DNA from: Welwitschia mirabilis
Lineage: Eukaryota; Gnetophyta; Gnetopsida; Welwitschiales
Assembly (NCBI GenBank): GCA_051453625.1
Contig: JBOZIK010000001.1
Coordinates: 285,127,264-285,184,867 of the forward strand
Direction: 5' to 3'
DNA: 57,604 bases
Below, piece by piece: positions 26,331-38,667 of the stretch (the stretch's first letter is position 1; every line of letters begins with the position of its first letter). A program made the position numbers and the translations under genes. The notes under the pieces were generated by a model. The model was not told where the DNA came from, made no database searches, and saw only the letters and a list, made by a program, of their open reading frames with translations.

Positions 26331-26931
26331 AAAGTCGTGCTTAAGAGGGGAGTAATAGTTGTTGTTATCCGAATGTGAGAAAATAATACTACAACTAAAG
26401 AAATTTTTGAGAAGGAAAACCCCTTAATCCCTTTGTTTTAGATCCATAAAGATAAATTTGAACCACACAAGTTCAAGTTCATCAAAATCCCTAACGCCCA
26501 ACTCTTAGATGTTTTTTCAACATATGCAATTAGATTTTTAAAAAATAAAGAACCAAAAAGAAAAAAACAAAAAGAAATATTTAAAAAATTTTAAAAAAAG
26601 AACAGTCCATTTATCTTTGAAATTTTACTTTAATCATTTTAGCATAAACTATTATTTTATTCAATAATGGTATGACAATTTATCCTATGAAGAGGAAAAT
26701 TTCAAACTTGTAGGAAAGAAGACAAGAAAGAAGAATATTCCAAGAATATCCAAAAGATGATAAACATGGTTATAAACTTACTTCAAAAAGTAACTCAATC
26801 AAGGTATTATAAGAAATAAATCATGAAGGCAATTAGAAAAATCTAGTTCTTTACATAGTTTCATGATTCTAGAGTTCCTTATCAAGTTCAAAGCAAGTTT
26901 TGTCACAAAGAATATAGCCATGCTTTACTCC

Positions 26932-26948
26932 AAAAGAAGGGGGTAAAT
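26932..26948 (+). other. Polypurine tract of the gag-protease element
   Basis: The run AAAAGAAGGGGGTAAAT lies directly before the 3' LTR start TGTGATGG, as expected for the plus-strand priming site. It fixes the element as plus-oriented. Confidence 0.8.
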
Positions 26949-28826
26949 TGTGATGGAAAAATTAAAAATAAAAATAAATAATTCTTCAAAAGATAATCTT
27001 TAGATTTCTGTCTACAAAACTTAATCTTTAGCTTTTTATCTACAAAACTTAGTCTTTAGCATTCTATTTACAAAACTTAGTTTTTAGTGTTTAACCTACA
27101 AAATTCTGTCTTTAGTGTTCTGCCTACAAAAGTTTTCCTTTAGCATTCCATTTGAAAACGTCTATTTTCAGTGCTCTATCTGTAAAATTCTATCTTTAGT
27201 GTTCCATTTATAAAACTGTCTTCTTAGCACTCTATCTACAAAACTCTGTCTCCAACATTCTATCTACAAAACTTTGTCTTTAGCATTCCATCTGCAAAAC
27301 TCTGTCTTCAACACTCCATTTACAAAACTCTATCTTGAGCATTCCGTTTGTGAAACTCTATCTATAGCACTCTATCTATAAAACTTTGTCTCCAGCACTC
27401 CATCTATGAAACTCTATCTTTAGCATTCTATCTACAAAATCTGTTTCTAGTATTCCATTTATAAAACTTTGTTTTCCAGCATTCTGTCTGCACAAATCCG
27501 CATACAGAACTTAGTTTATAAAAGTTTGCCTCTAAAAAACTGTCTTAGAAACTTTATCTCCAAAATAGTTTTACAAGCAATCAATAAAAAGGGGAAGAAA
27601 AGTTCAAAATAACTTCTTCCATGACTTTAATGTGGTCCAACTATTTATTCACCTGTTCCTTCTTTTTCTAGGGTTCAATCCCAACAAATCCTCATGCATC
27701 CCACCCTTTTCTCAACCTTTTAACCACTTCCTCTTAAATTCATTCCTAATGCTTGAGAAATGGCAAGTTGGAGGATCATTCAGCTATTAGAAGGAAACAA
27801 ACTTATCAGCTACTAGCAAGCTCTTCTAAGTTAGGAATCAAGTCTAGCCACTATTACAAGCCTAAGAGTTAAAATCTTTCTCTGATATCAAGCTCAAAAT
27901 AGCTTGAATCTTGTAAGTTCACTCTTTATAAGTTAATAAAATCATTATTTCTCTTCTAGGCACATGTGATGCATTTTTAGATTTTTCTTAACAATTTCTT
28001 GAGTGAGATATATCATTTAATCTTTTAAGAATGTTCTACTATCATTTTTAAGTTTTGCATGTTAAACTTTCTTATTCTGTCTGCTAAATAGTTCTTTCTA
28101 GTTTATTAGATTTTCTTTACAAGTTCTGTTAAATCATTCAACCTATTAAAATAGTCATATTTCTTTACTGACCAGTCCTCCTTTGTTCATTGAATAATGT
28201 CATTCCATTTCCATCCCCTAAAATCATTTATTTTAATCTGTCTATGAAACTGTATTTGTCTGCCTTTGAAACTATTATAGCTTACCTGTAAAAATATTCT
28301 AGTCTGTCTGCAGAACTATCCAGTCATCTGTTAAATGGTTTAGTTCATCTACAAAGTATTTTTATTTTTAATTTTAATTATTTTAGGACTATAATCAAAA
28401 TTTCTTATTTGCTATGCCATTCATTCAACACATAAGTTTGATTATTCTATCTATTTCTGTTTATGAAATAGTCTTACTATCTCTATAGAACTATGCAATT
28501 TCATTCATAAAGTCTTTAGTCAGTTTGTTTAATTAATTTTTTGTTGTTTTCATTACCAAAATATCTTAAATTCCTAGCTCATTCATGAATAAAGTCATAG
28601 ATCATTCCACCATTTCTTAAGTATGCTTTTTTATAAAACATCTTTTTACATTTTTTTACTTTCTAAGAGAAAACTGGAGTTTTTCCTTTCCTTAGAATAG
28701 TGTTTAAATTTTCATTTCGAGTTTTATGATAATTTAAAAATTTGAAGATTCATTCATCAAACAAAATAATCTATCTAAGTCGTTCAACTCAAGTCATTAG
28801 AAAAGTCATCACAAATCATAGTGACA
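26949..28826 (+). repeat. 3' LTR of the gag-protease element
   Basis: It aligns with 22,237-24,046 from TGTGATGGAAAAAT to about ...GTGACA at 28,826. It includes its own 28-bp tandem array and is about 70 bp longer than the 5' LTR, mostly through the array. Confidence 0.8.
26995..27570 (+). repeat. 28-bp tandem array in the 3' LTR
   Basis: About 20 imperfect copies of the same 28-bp unit as in the 5' LTR, roughly two units more. Individual units cannot be matched one-to-one by eye along the full array, so copies have been gained or lost since insertion. Confidence 0.9.
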
Positions 28827-30129
28827 ATTACCTTTTGTACTTTGAGAATGAGGTTTTTGAGTTCATTTGATGCCATCTTGAGTTAATAAAATTAAGTCCA
28901 CATTCATTGAGAAGATCATCCTTACTTTAGTACTTTTAATAAGAGTAATGAAAATACAAGAAGATTAGTACAAATAAATAAAGAAAATAAGGTGATTTTC
29001 TTAATGAGTGGAGATCCATTTTTATTAATTCAAGATGGTATTAATGAAATTTAGACATCTCATACCCATCTTGAAGGACGTGAATACTCTTGTTTTAGTC
29101 ATATTCCTAATTTTATTATCCTAGATGTTTCATTTAAATTGCTTGCATCCAAAATTAATTTGAAATATATTTTCACTTAAATCCTTAAATATTTACCAAA
29201 GTTGAGTAGCTTCTTAAATGATGTTAATGGCACTTGGAATTACATAGGCATTAAATCCATTCATGCATGTGATTATTCTTTATTTTTTATTCTTTTTGAA
29301 CTTGATAATCTAGAAATGGCCTAAAAGGTTCTTCATTTTAGTTTATTTCATCACCACCATGCTAAAATAGTCTTTAGATTTTAATCTTCTTTCACTAGAA
29401 AATCAGAAAGTATTATGCTTTCTAAATCTCCTTGATATGTCATTAAGTTTTTTACAATTTGAATGTGATATTATGTGTACAATTGGTTGCATTCAACATA
29501 AAGAAAATGTTGTTTTTACTTATAATATTAATAGCACATAGTACCTAGTTAATGTTGACTTTGATACTAGAAAATTTAAAATTTTTCTATGAGTAGGTGG
29601 TAAAGATTATCACAGATAATCATATACTTAAGATTTACCATTTTATGTTAGTTTTGTCATTGAAAAGATCATCTTTTTAAATGAATATCTATTTTTTAAA
29701 CAAACAAAGAATAAAATAAAAATATTTTAGAGGACAAAAATCTACTCATGATTTGTTGGAGTCTCGTAACTTTATTCCTAGTTAGAAGACTTGCTTTGAT
29801 TTTATTTTTTCTTTTAAGAGTTTTAGAATTTAAGTTACAAAATGCAAGATTAATTAATTTTCTAAACAAACTCATAGTACATGAGTTTCATGTGGGTTAT
29901 AAAAGCCTTTAAGCCCATATTTCTAAAATTTATACAATATACTATTATGGTGGAGTTTTCTTTGCTAAAAGCTTGATTTAATATTTTTATTATTATATAT
30001 CTTTAACCAATCATTAAGTTTCCATTTTGTGAAAGCTTGATTTAATATTTTCATTGTGAGATATCTTTAATCAATCACTAAATTTATAGTCTTTTTTTAT
30101 TTTTTAAAGAAAAGGAAATCTGTTAACCA
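28827..30129. other. AT-rich DNA, possible old ORF1-type fragment
   Basis: Mostly unrecognised. A plus-strand stretch near 29,215-29,370 (FLNDVNGTWNYIGIKSIHAC, then FFILFELDN and KVL) loosely resembles the DUF4283 domain of plant L1 ORF1 proteins, but the match is weak. It could be an older LINE fragment unrelated to the L1 that starts near 30,130. Confidence 0.25.
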
Positions 30130-30884
30130 TTGAGAATATAAATATAAGTAGGGAATAAACACCGAATTAAAATCCCTTCAAGGAGGTAAAATGATAAAAA
30201 CTATAAGCCCTAGTTTAAATAAGGTGATAGTGTCCTAGACCTAAAAGATGGTGCTTAAGAGTAGCTACTAGCTGGTATCACTCATGTGCACCTCAAGGAG
30301 TTCATTTTACTGGTTGGGTACCAAAAATGCTCAAGAGAGTGAGGAGTCTTAGCTTAGAAGTGAGCCATAAAAAGAATGGAAAGAAAAACCCCTAGGAAGG
30401 ATGACTAGGAATAAGGAAGCTAGGAATAAAGGATGGAAGCCTAGTCATTGAATAGTGGGTAGCACTACTAAACCTAGTCTTTTGCAGAGGTTCCATAGGG
30501 AAAAAGATGGTTCCATTAAGAAGAGATCAATATTCAGGAAGGCATAGACATTACATGGCCATCACAAAAGGTAGCTTTTAGATTGANNNNNNNNNNTAGA
30601 AAACGTTATAAAGTTTTAGGAGACCAAGTTTAATTATGGCTTGATAGTGACCTTCAATGATAGAGCACTGGTGTGAAAGAAGATGTAGTCATGGGTAATA
30701 AAAGCCTAGTCAAGTGTGACAATTGAGCTAACCTCCATTAGAAGTAATGGATTTTTTTTTTTCGTTTTTACAAATGAGAAAGATTAGAACTTGATAGAAG
30801 CCATGATGATTTGAAAAGTAAAAAATCTAATAACATAGGTGAAACAATGGTATCCAAGATATCTACTAGGAGAAATCAAGAAAT

Positions 30885-31250
30885 CAGGTAAACCTTGATA
30901 AAAACAATGGCTACCAGTTTGGATACACATATCAAGATTACCTGTGAAGTTCTAGACAAAATCCATTATGAGAGGAATAACATTTATTTATGAAGATCTT
31001 ATCATGATGGATCAGAATATGGTGATAGGGATACCAACATTAAATGCCAAGATATGTGTGAAAATGATGGAATACACAAAATTGGTTTCTAACATCGAGC
31101 TATAGGATTCACATAGGAATTTTGAACAATCAATATTTTATGAAAATGTGATAAATGTTTGTAGACTTTACATGAAAAAAGGGCATATTTTTCCCTTATT
31201 GTGAGAAAAACCACAAGAAATCAACCATAGAAAAACCATAGAATAGCATT
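30885..31250 (+). pseudogene. LINE ORF1 relic (DUF4283 part and zinc knuckle)
   Basis: One plus frame reads WLPVWIHISRLPVKF and then MMEYTKLVSNIEL, matching the P.WIR...LP..+W ... ++.R..V..+L pattern of plant L1 ORF1. It is followed by SIFYENVINVCRLYMKKGHI and FPYC, which fits Q...YEN....C..C...GH....C with the second Cys replaced by Tyr. ORF1 proteins of this type bind element RNA. The reading frame is broken by stops. Confidence 0.68.
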
Positions 31251-31948
31251 CTAGAATAGGAAGAATAAAAGAAGAAAGAGGAAATCTTCAATTTCTTAGT
31301 GAGGATTACAACTAAGTGATCAAGAGAAATTCATAGCAATAATCCAAATATGAAAAACATGAAAGGGCTTGTAACCTAGGAGGTAAAAATAAAATCCCAT
31401 AAAGAGAACTCATAAGGGATAGAAAATAGGTAACATTAGGGGTACAACTAGCTAGACACATCCAAATGAGATAGAACTAGAAGGTTTTAGAGTAAGAAAC
31501 ATCCATGGAAAAAGAAACAATCATGATTGACATTTAGTAAAATTAACAAAGGAATGTTGAGCATTAAGAAATGGGTGAGTGAAAGAGTATAAATAAGATT
31601 TGTGTCATCTTCTTATGGATAAATTAGACCCAAAAAAAAGAGCAAAGAAGGGGATCCTCAAAGAGGGGAAGACAGACTCAAGGATATTCTAGGGGAGATT
31701 AGCTCCTGATGTATCATGTAAAAGGCCCAAGATCACTCTTAAACTAGGAGAAACTTCAAAAAAGAACATTCTAAGACATTGTACATGGTACCTAGGATAA
31801 TTTAAATGAGATTATTCAAACAAACATTTAAAATCACAAGTAATTTCTCCCAAATAATACAAGGAATAACAAACTATTGGTATAAAAAAATTCAATAGAA
31901 AGGGTATTGGAGCAATCTTGTAAAAGGCCTAAGATTTTAGTTAAATTT

Positions 31949-32700
31949 ATGAAAATCCTTTCTTGGAATTATACAATCCTAAATAGCCAAGAAAAGAGAA
32001 ACTGGTTAATGAATACAATGAGTTTGAAAAACATAAATATAGTTCTTATTTAGGAGAGTGAAAGTAAGTTGAAAGTAAGTTCCAAGTCTAAAATCAAAAA
32101 CAAGGTTAAAAATGCACCTAGGTAAACTTTAATAGCTAAATTAGTGGTTTATAAATCTTGTGGAGAAAGATGCTATTCTTTAGAAAAACTATCAAAGATG
32201 AGCATATAATAAAAATGTAGGGGGAGAAACTCAAACTGTTGAACATCTATGGGTTAGCATTAATGTAAGATAACCAAAGTTTCTAAACCAAGATCTTGAA
32301 CATTATAAAGAAGGGAGGCTGAATCATGAGACATGATTAGAATATGATGAGAATCCTTATAGAGGGAATGAGTATCAGGAGCAATTTAGTGGAGCAAGAA
32401 GTTTTTAATGAGACAGAGAATCTAAGAATAATGTTAGACATCCTAATACTTATACGAAACTCTATTTGAAAGCATCTAGAGGTAATTTTGAAACTAGTTT
32501 AGATAGATTTTTATCTTTTAGAGGAAATTTAAAACTAGGATGCGTAACAAAAGGGCTTTGCTATGGATCATATCTGATCATAGACCCATCATTTATGAAT
32601 GAGAAATGTTTCTACTCAAGAAGACACCCTTTAGATTTAAGGACATTTATATTCAAAGATCATATATTAGAGAGGAGCTGAAACACATATAAGTAGTAAA
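31949..32700 (+). pseudogene. LINE ORF2 apurinic-type endonuclease relic
   Basis: ATG at 31,949 opens MKILSWNYTILNSQEKRNWL, matching the usual MKI.SWN.RGLN...KR start of plant L1 ORF2. The end of the domain is marked by SDHRPII at 32,573-32,593, the conserved SDH motif, followed by PFRFKDIYIQ. Frames shift in between, and the 71-codon frame at 32,466-32,681 is a different frame over the same region. The endonuclease would nick target DNA to prime reverse transcription. Confidence 0.8.
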
Positions 32701-32796
32701 GAGAGTGGATAATAATAACAAGACATTAACAACCACACTCAAAGACTTCTAGTAGGCATTTCATTATAAGAGAAGGTTTCCATAACTCCTAGGTAC

Positions 32797-33262
32797 ATGA
32801 CAACGTCTAGATACAATCAAGGTCAAATAAAAAGATGCAAAGGAGATTCTAGATTGAAAGGAAATTATGCAAATCTTCAAGAAAGAAAATATCACTGGCT
32901 GAACTGTCCAAGAAGAGATCACCTATTAGCATTAGAGAGTAAAAGACAAATGGCTGAGGAAGGGAGATCAAAATCTAATATATTTTTACATATAAAAGAG
33001 TAAAAGAAGGAAAAAGAAAAATCTAATAAAGATTTTATAAACGTAGATAAGGATATAGAAACAATAGTCAAACTCTTTCAAGACCTATATTCAAAAGAGA
33101 TAACTGCCTACCCTCTTTTAGTGGTGAATCTTATTGTGACTTGCATTTTATCAAAAGATAGCTTTAGACTATATTGGATTCCATCCAAGAAATAGGTATA
33201 TGAAGTAATCAAATTAGTCCCTAATAACAAGTGCCCTATGCCCAAATGTCTTGGATTTTAAA
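32797..33262 (+). pseudogene. LINE ORF2 region between endonuclease and RT
   Basis: The 68-codon frame contains KRQMAEEGRSKSNIFLHIKE, matching the SR..WL.EGDRNTKFFH.S.KER motif just before the L1 RT. It continues with a segment like the +..LY.KE motif (FQDLYSKEITAYP) and ends with VPNNKCPMPKCLGF, a degraded form of NKAPGPDGF, right before the inserted LTR element. Confidence 0.78.
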
Positions 33263-33272
33263 TTTCTTAAAG
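33263..33272 (+). repeat. Left copy of a 10-bp flanking duplication
   Basis: TTTCTTAAAG here is repeated exactly at 38,658-38,667, on the other side of the inserted LTR element. LTR elements usually duplicate 5 bp, so part of the match may be chance or part of a longer microhomology. Confidence 0.65.
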
Positions 33273-34077
33273 TTAATAACACGTAAAAATTGACATTTAG
33301 ATCAAGTATTTTAGGCCAATTTAGCTTAGGAAAGAGATTGAATTAATCATATTAATCATAAAATCATGTACTTGAATAATTTTAATGTCAATTTTAAAGT
33401 TATTCACTTTTCCTTGGTAAATTCAGGTACTTAACAGAATAATGAAGCAAGATGCAAAAAGATGAAGATAGTTCTATAGTAAATGCTAGTAAAACTAGTG
33501 TTTGTGTATGATGGCATAAAGTCATTTATGAGAAATTGCCTTTAAAACTTAAATGCTAAATTTACCATGGGGTTTAATTTGAATTATACTTTTAGGTCCT
33601 ATCAATTATCACATCCTAGTCAATTATGATCTTCAGTGACATGTGATAGTGATGCTCAAACCTTATGGTAATGACATAAGACACATGTAGCACTAACATG
33701 GTAGTGAAGTGGTAATGAGTTACGATAGTGACATGTGATAATGGTGTTATCACACATCATGATAGCATTATTGGGAAGAATCTAGACTTAAGGGCATATG
33801 ATTACAACTATATGATAAATTTTCTATGTAATATTACATACTGAACTTTTCACCCAATGCTACAGGACAAAACCTTATCCATCCTACCTAATGCAATAAG
33901 ATAAATAATTTTAATCATTCATCTACCACTACAAGTTAAAGGACCCCAATTATATTAACCCTATCCTCATCTAGTTTTATTATAAATTAAGGTATGAACA
34001 TATTTTTGCTGTCGTTGTCAAGGATGATGGAATAGTAGCTTCATTATTAAGCATGTAAAAGGTTTTATTTCTTACAT
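33273..34077 (+). repeat. 5' LTR of family B
   Basis: It aligns with 37,853-38,657: shared phrases include TAGATCAAG.ATTTTAGG, ATGCAAAAAGATGAAG and ACTAGTGTTT.TGTAT. Its start reads TTAATAACACG, decayed from the TGTTAACA start seen in the inverted copy. A TATA-like TTATTATAAAT lies near 33,968. The repeated GTGACATG / GGTAATGA words in the middle recur in the block at 20,095. Confidence 0.8.
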
Positions 34078-37000
34078 TTTTTAGTTTGTTGTACTTTTCT
34101 TTAATTTCTAATGTTGGTATTAGTTCTTTCATTATTACTAAAATTGATTCATTTTAGCTTACTTTGTATTTATTTTCTATACTTTACTGTGGTGGGTACT
34201 GGTCCATTTTTAGTGAAACTTGAACTAGTATAGCTCTTTAGTTTTTGTCAAGCTTTCTAATCTTAAATAATAAATATATTATTATATTAATTTTTGTATT
34301 AATTGGCTTTACAGGTTTTAGTTATGTGGTCTCTCTAAACAAAGGATGAAGTGGCAAAGATTTAGGAATTGATGATAAATGATGGGATAGACAAGAGCTC
34401 TCTTTCCCATTCTTTCTTTTCTGCATTTTGATACAGTATTTTTAGTTTTAGTTTTTGTGTTATAGATTAGATTTTACTTTTTATATCAAGTTCTTTAAGT
34501 TTTAATGTTTTATAGGGTTTTTCCATGTCTTTCATTTTTCTTCTATACTATCATTTCTTTTTTTGTTATTTATCTTTCGCTATCTATTAGAAAAACCGTT
34601 TTGCATAAATCACCTTCAAAATTTATCCATAACTTTGCCTTAATCTTGTGAACATTTTTTTAGTATTGGGTTTCTTCTAAGGCCATCATTCTCTAATCTT
34701 CCTAATATTAAGTAGACCCTGATAATTCATGATTTTTTTCCCTAAATGCAAATCCTTCTGTTAAACCCATTCCAAATTCAGCATGAAATTTAATGTTGAT
34801 CATGAACTTGAATTTTTCCATTTACCTTTCCTTAATGAAAACCCATATCATTTTAAACCTCAAGATCCTTTTAGCATTAAGTAAACTATTAGAGATTATC
34901 TTCAATATATAGAACCTCCTTTGTACATAGATTAACTTCTTTATAACCCTAAGTTTAAAAATCCTTACTTTCAATAAAAAGAGTTTGATCCTATGTATTC
35001 CATCATTCCTTATAACCCATATTATTTATCATCTTGTCAATATCATTTATCCTCTAATTCTTATTCTTCATTTTTTTATGAATACCCTTCATCTTATCCC
35101 TTACATCATTAATCTTTTTACTAATACCTCTCTTCCTATGATTACCATTACCCTACCTCAAATTTACTAGAAGATATTTTACAGATATTTTTAAAAGGTG
35201 CTGCTTAATATCCTTCATCTAACACCTAATAATCCTCTTCAAATTTCTTAGAAGACATCTTTAAACGATACATGGAATTTCAAGAGAAACTTGAACAAAG
35301 CATCCCATAGTTAAACTAGACTACTTAAATCGTTAGTAATCTTAACCAACATGAAGAGGAAAAGCCTTCTACATGCCTTAAACCTAATCCTAGGAGTATT
35401 AAATTAATTGAAATTATTATAGATAGTTAAATCTTTAACCCCCAAATCATATTCTCTAGGAATGAGAAATAAATCAGTAAGAAAACTGATGATCACATAC
35501 TAGAGAATGAGTAATTACTTAAATTCAACCACTTGAAAAGAATCACACATGTAAGGATAAGTCATTTAGAAATTCTTAGGAGGAAAGGTACATTAAAGAA
35601 GAACCCTTACTTGATCCATCATATGTAGAACCTTTACCTTCTTCCCAACATATTCTTGAGTAACATATTTTATCTTCATCTTTATCTTTTAAAAAAGACC
35701 CAAGCTTTAATCAAGAAGATTGATCTTCCTTAAAATTAAAACCAACTGTCTAATCACTTTAAGCATAATTCTTTTGATAAACATTCAACTGGTATAGTGG
35801 TTTATAAATCACATTTGTCTTCCCCTCAAGATGATGTCTTGTAAAATTTTTTGAGAAAACATAAAGAAGCTAAAGGATGGGCCTCTTTAGACTTTAAATG
35901 CATAGACTTTACTTCTTGCATTGATGTTCTCCCTAATTTTATAGACTTGTATGTAAAAATTTATATAGATAATCTCCTAGTTCATGACCATCACACTCTT
36001 AAGTCTTATAGCCTTTATCATCTTGAGCCTGTTTTCAAGTATTACTTTGAAAAACCCTACCTTAAATAATTTTACTTTCATCACACAATTTAGATTAGAT
36101 TTTTCTTTTAAAGTAGACATAGTATGGGTAGATTTACACATAACAAAATCAATGTTATTTGATGGTGTATCTCTCATGGAATTACTCAAGCACTATCATT
36201 TGTATAATCATTGCATTAAACCATTTTATATAGGTAACTCAAAATTCCATTCACACCACAAGATAACCCATCATAGCCTTAAAACTTATCACTCACCTTT
36301 TTCATATGACATTACTTCATAAGACTCATAGACTATCCACCTCAACCATCATACTATAAGTTTATGAAAATTATTAATCCTTGATAGTGGTCTTTTCATA
36401 TAGCTAAGAATAAGAGATCTTTATTATTCCATGGTTTTGGTTGAGATTAGGTGTATCTTTGATTTTTAAGAGTAAGTAATTTTTACATTTGAGTTCTTTT
36501 ATTAAGGCTTGCATTTATTTGATGTCTCTAATTTCAAATCAAGGGAAGAAAAGATGGTTTTTTTACTTTCATGATGGGTTTTTCTTTCAAGCATTTATGG
36601 GGATAAGATTATTTCTTTATTAAGCTAATGAGCTAATGAATCCTCCTCCGTGCCCATAAATACACACATACACATCCACACACACATACACACATGATAA
36701 GTAGGATCAAAAGAAAAATAAAATCTCTTTTCTAAAAGCACATATTTCTTTTGATCAATTTTATTGGATTTATTTAACTACATTAGGGCTATGGAAACTC
36801 ATTAGCAATGCATCTCTAATGGCTTATTTGTGATATATTCAACTACATTAGGGACATAAACACTTGCTAGTAATGTAGTACTAACTTATTCATGTAAAAC
36901 ATGCTTAATTCTATTAGAATAATGTATCATAACACTGAATGCTCAATTATGATCAAATGCTTGAAAGATGTTACTTATGATTATAGAAGGGTAAAAATTG

Positions 37001-37852
37001 AAAAGAACTTAAGGTGCGATTGGAGACTTCTTGTGAATTTCCTGTTTTAACATTTATCACTACAGATATTTTTTCTTTTTTACTCTTGATTTGGATGAAT
37101 TTACTTTATCAATGTTTTGTATTTTTATGACTTAGATCCATAATTAAATAAAATTTTTCGAAGATATTATTTTAGTTTTGTAGTCTCTTTAATTTATAGA
37201 ATGCATAGTGGATACCATCCCATATCACATGAATTCACCCTTTTATCTCTATAAGGAAGCATACCTAAAGGTACATTATTGTTTGTTGTATTGAAATCTC
37301 TTCTTCTATGAGTTATGCTAGAATCTTCATTTTTACCTTTTTGTTCATTTTTACCTCTTTCCCCTCTTGAATTTTCATCTTTCATTTCTCTCTATCCCTT
37401 TCATCTATAATATTCATTTGAAGAACCTCATTATTTAGTTATTTCTTATAGAAATGCCTTCCACTTCATGCATATTTTAGCATTTTGTTTATTACACATT
37501 ATAATTCTGTTTTGCATTGTTTTGATTTTTTCTTTTTCTAGTTCCAATAAAATGACATGACATAAGGCATATTTCTTTTAATGTTTCATGAACTTGTTCT
37601 AAAATTTTGTATTCATTTTTCTATCTTATAAATATTTGAGAATAAAGTTTAATTTTAGTTGGGGAATATGGAATCCACATTCTTCCAGAAAATTTTTGAT
37701 TTTAATGCCTTATTTTTCAAAATTTAGCCAAAATTTTTAATGTTTGTACTATTTTTTCTTAATCCTTAAATGTTTTTCTTAGTAGTTTTTCCATGTTAAA
37801 CATTTATTTATCAACTTTTAGCTAAGGTTCTAGCAAAATTCTAGTTGAAAGT
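34078..37852 (+). pseudogene. Internal region of family B element
   Basis: No intact gene. Besides the weak gag-like and pre-RT-like pieces, the 112-codon plus frame at 35,984-36,322 contains LLKHYHLYNHCIKPFY, which reappears as PLKHYHLYNHFLKSFH on the minus strand at 42,892-43,104. This shows that this internal stretch belongs to the repeat family rather than to the host. An imperfect CA-rich microsatellite lies at about 36,660-36,696. Products could not be assigned. Confidence 0.55.
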
Positions 37853-38657
37853 TGTGGTAACATTTAAAAAATTTACATCTAGATCAAGCATTTTAGGCTT
37901 ACTTAGCTTAGTAAAGACATTGAATTAATCATTTCAATCATAAAATTATCTCTTTACTTAATTTTAATATCAATTATGAAGTTATGCACTTTCCCATGGT
38001 AAATTTAGGTTCTAAATAGGATAATGAAACATTATGCAAAAAGATGAAGGCATTTATATAGAAAATGCTAATAACACTAGTGTTTCTGTATAATAGTACC
38101 AATTATTTCTAAAGAAGTGCCTTCCAAACTCACCTACTAAATTCATTATGGAGTTAAATTTGAATTATAGATGTAGGATCTGTTAGTTACTACATCCTTG
38201 TTAGGCGTGATCTTCAATGACATGTATCAATAACACTGGAACCTTGTGATAATGTTAAGGTAGACATAAATTAGTGACATGGTAGTGAAGTGGTAATGAC
38301 TTGTAACAGTGGCATGTGGTAGTAATGTCATCACACATAGCGATAGCATCAGTTAGAAGAATATCGACTTAAGGCCACATGAGTTTCCATCTACTGCTAC
38401 ATGATGAATTTTATACCTAATGCTATATGATGAATTTTTCAGCTAATACCACAAGATGAAATATTATCCACCCTACCTAATGCTATGAGATAAAGAATTA
38501 TAATCACCCACCTATCACTATAAACCAAAGAATTCCAACCACCTCAACACTACCCATATTTAGTTTAATTATAAATTAGAGTATGAATAAAATCCTTCTT
38601 GGATATGATAGAAAAAAACATAATAGACTTCATACAAAAAGGTATTTAGTATGCCAC
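37853..38657 (+). repeat. 3' LTR of family B
   Basis: It begins TGTGGTAACA and ends just before the right flanking duplication. Many substitutions and small indels separate it from the 5' LTR, so the insertion is old. Confidence 0.78.
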
Positions 38658-38667
38658 TTTCTTAAAG

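Larger units (their letters stand above)
22237..28826 (+). mobile_element. Non-autonomous Ty3/gypsy-like LTR element (gag and protease only)
   Basis: Two direct repeats of about 1.8 kb (22,237-24,046 and 26,949-28,826) both begin TGTGATGGAAAAAT and align along their whole length. The 2.9-kb internal region between them contains a broken gag and an aspartic-protease-like relic, then a purine-rich PPT just before the second repeat. No RT, RNase H or integrase motif was seen and there is little room for them. This matches the TR-GAG class of gag-bearing non-autonomous LTR elements, or a gypsy element that lost most of pol. The LTRs differ at many positions by eye, so the insertion is old. Possible target duplications (GATAC on the left, ATTAC on the right) match only in part. 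Confidence 0.82.
33273..38657 (+). mobile_element. LTR retrotransposon inserted into the LINE (family B)
   Basis: Two direct repeats of about 805 bp (33,273-34,077 and 37,853-38,657) bracket a 3.8-kb internal region. The LINE coding region resumes just after the right repeat. The internal region has only short broken frames. One near 35,222-35,300 (LEDIFKRYMEFQEKLEQ) loosely resembles the gag of Athila-type gypsy elements. Another at 35,851 (RKHKEAKGWASLDFKCI) loosely resembles the segment before the RT in such elements. No RT active site was found. It is probably a non-autonomous or heavily deleted gypsy element. A second copy lies inverted at about 40,500-43,508. Confidence 0.8.

Noticed and set aside
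22237-28826. CRISPR-like array because of regularly spaced repeats
   Set aside because: The units are contiguous 28-bp tandem copies without unique spacers, in a plant LTR.
35851-36069. 72-codon plus-strand frame as a host gene
   Set aside because: It lies inside the family B internal region, whose neighbouring sequence recurs in the inverted copy, and resembles at best a gypsy pre-RT segment.
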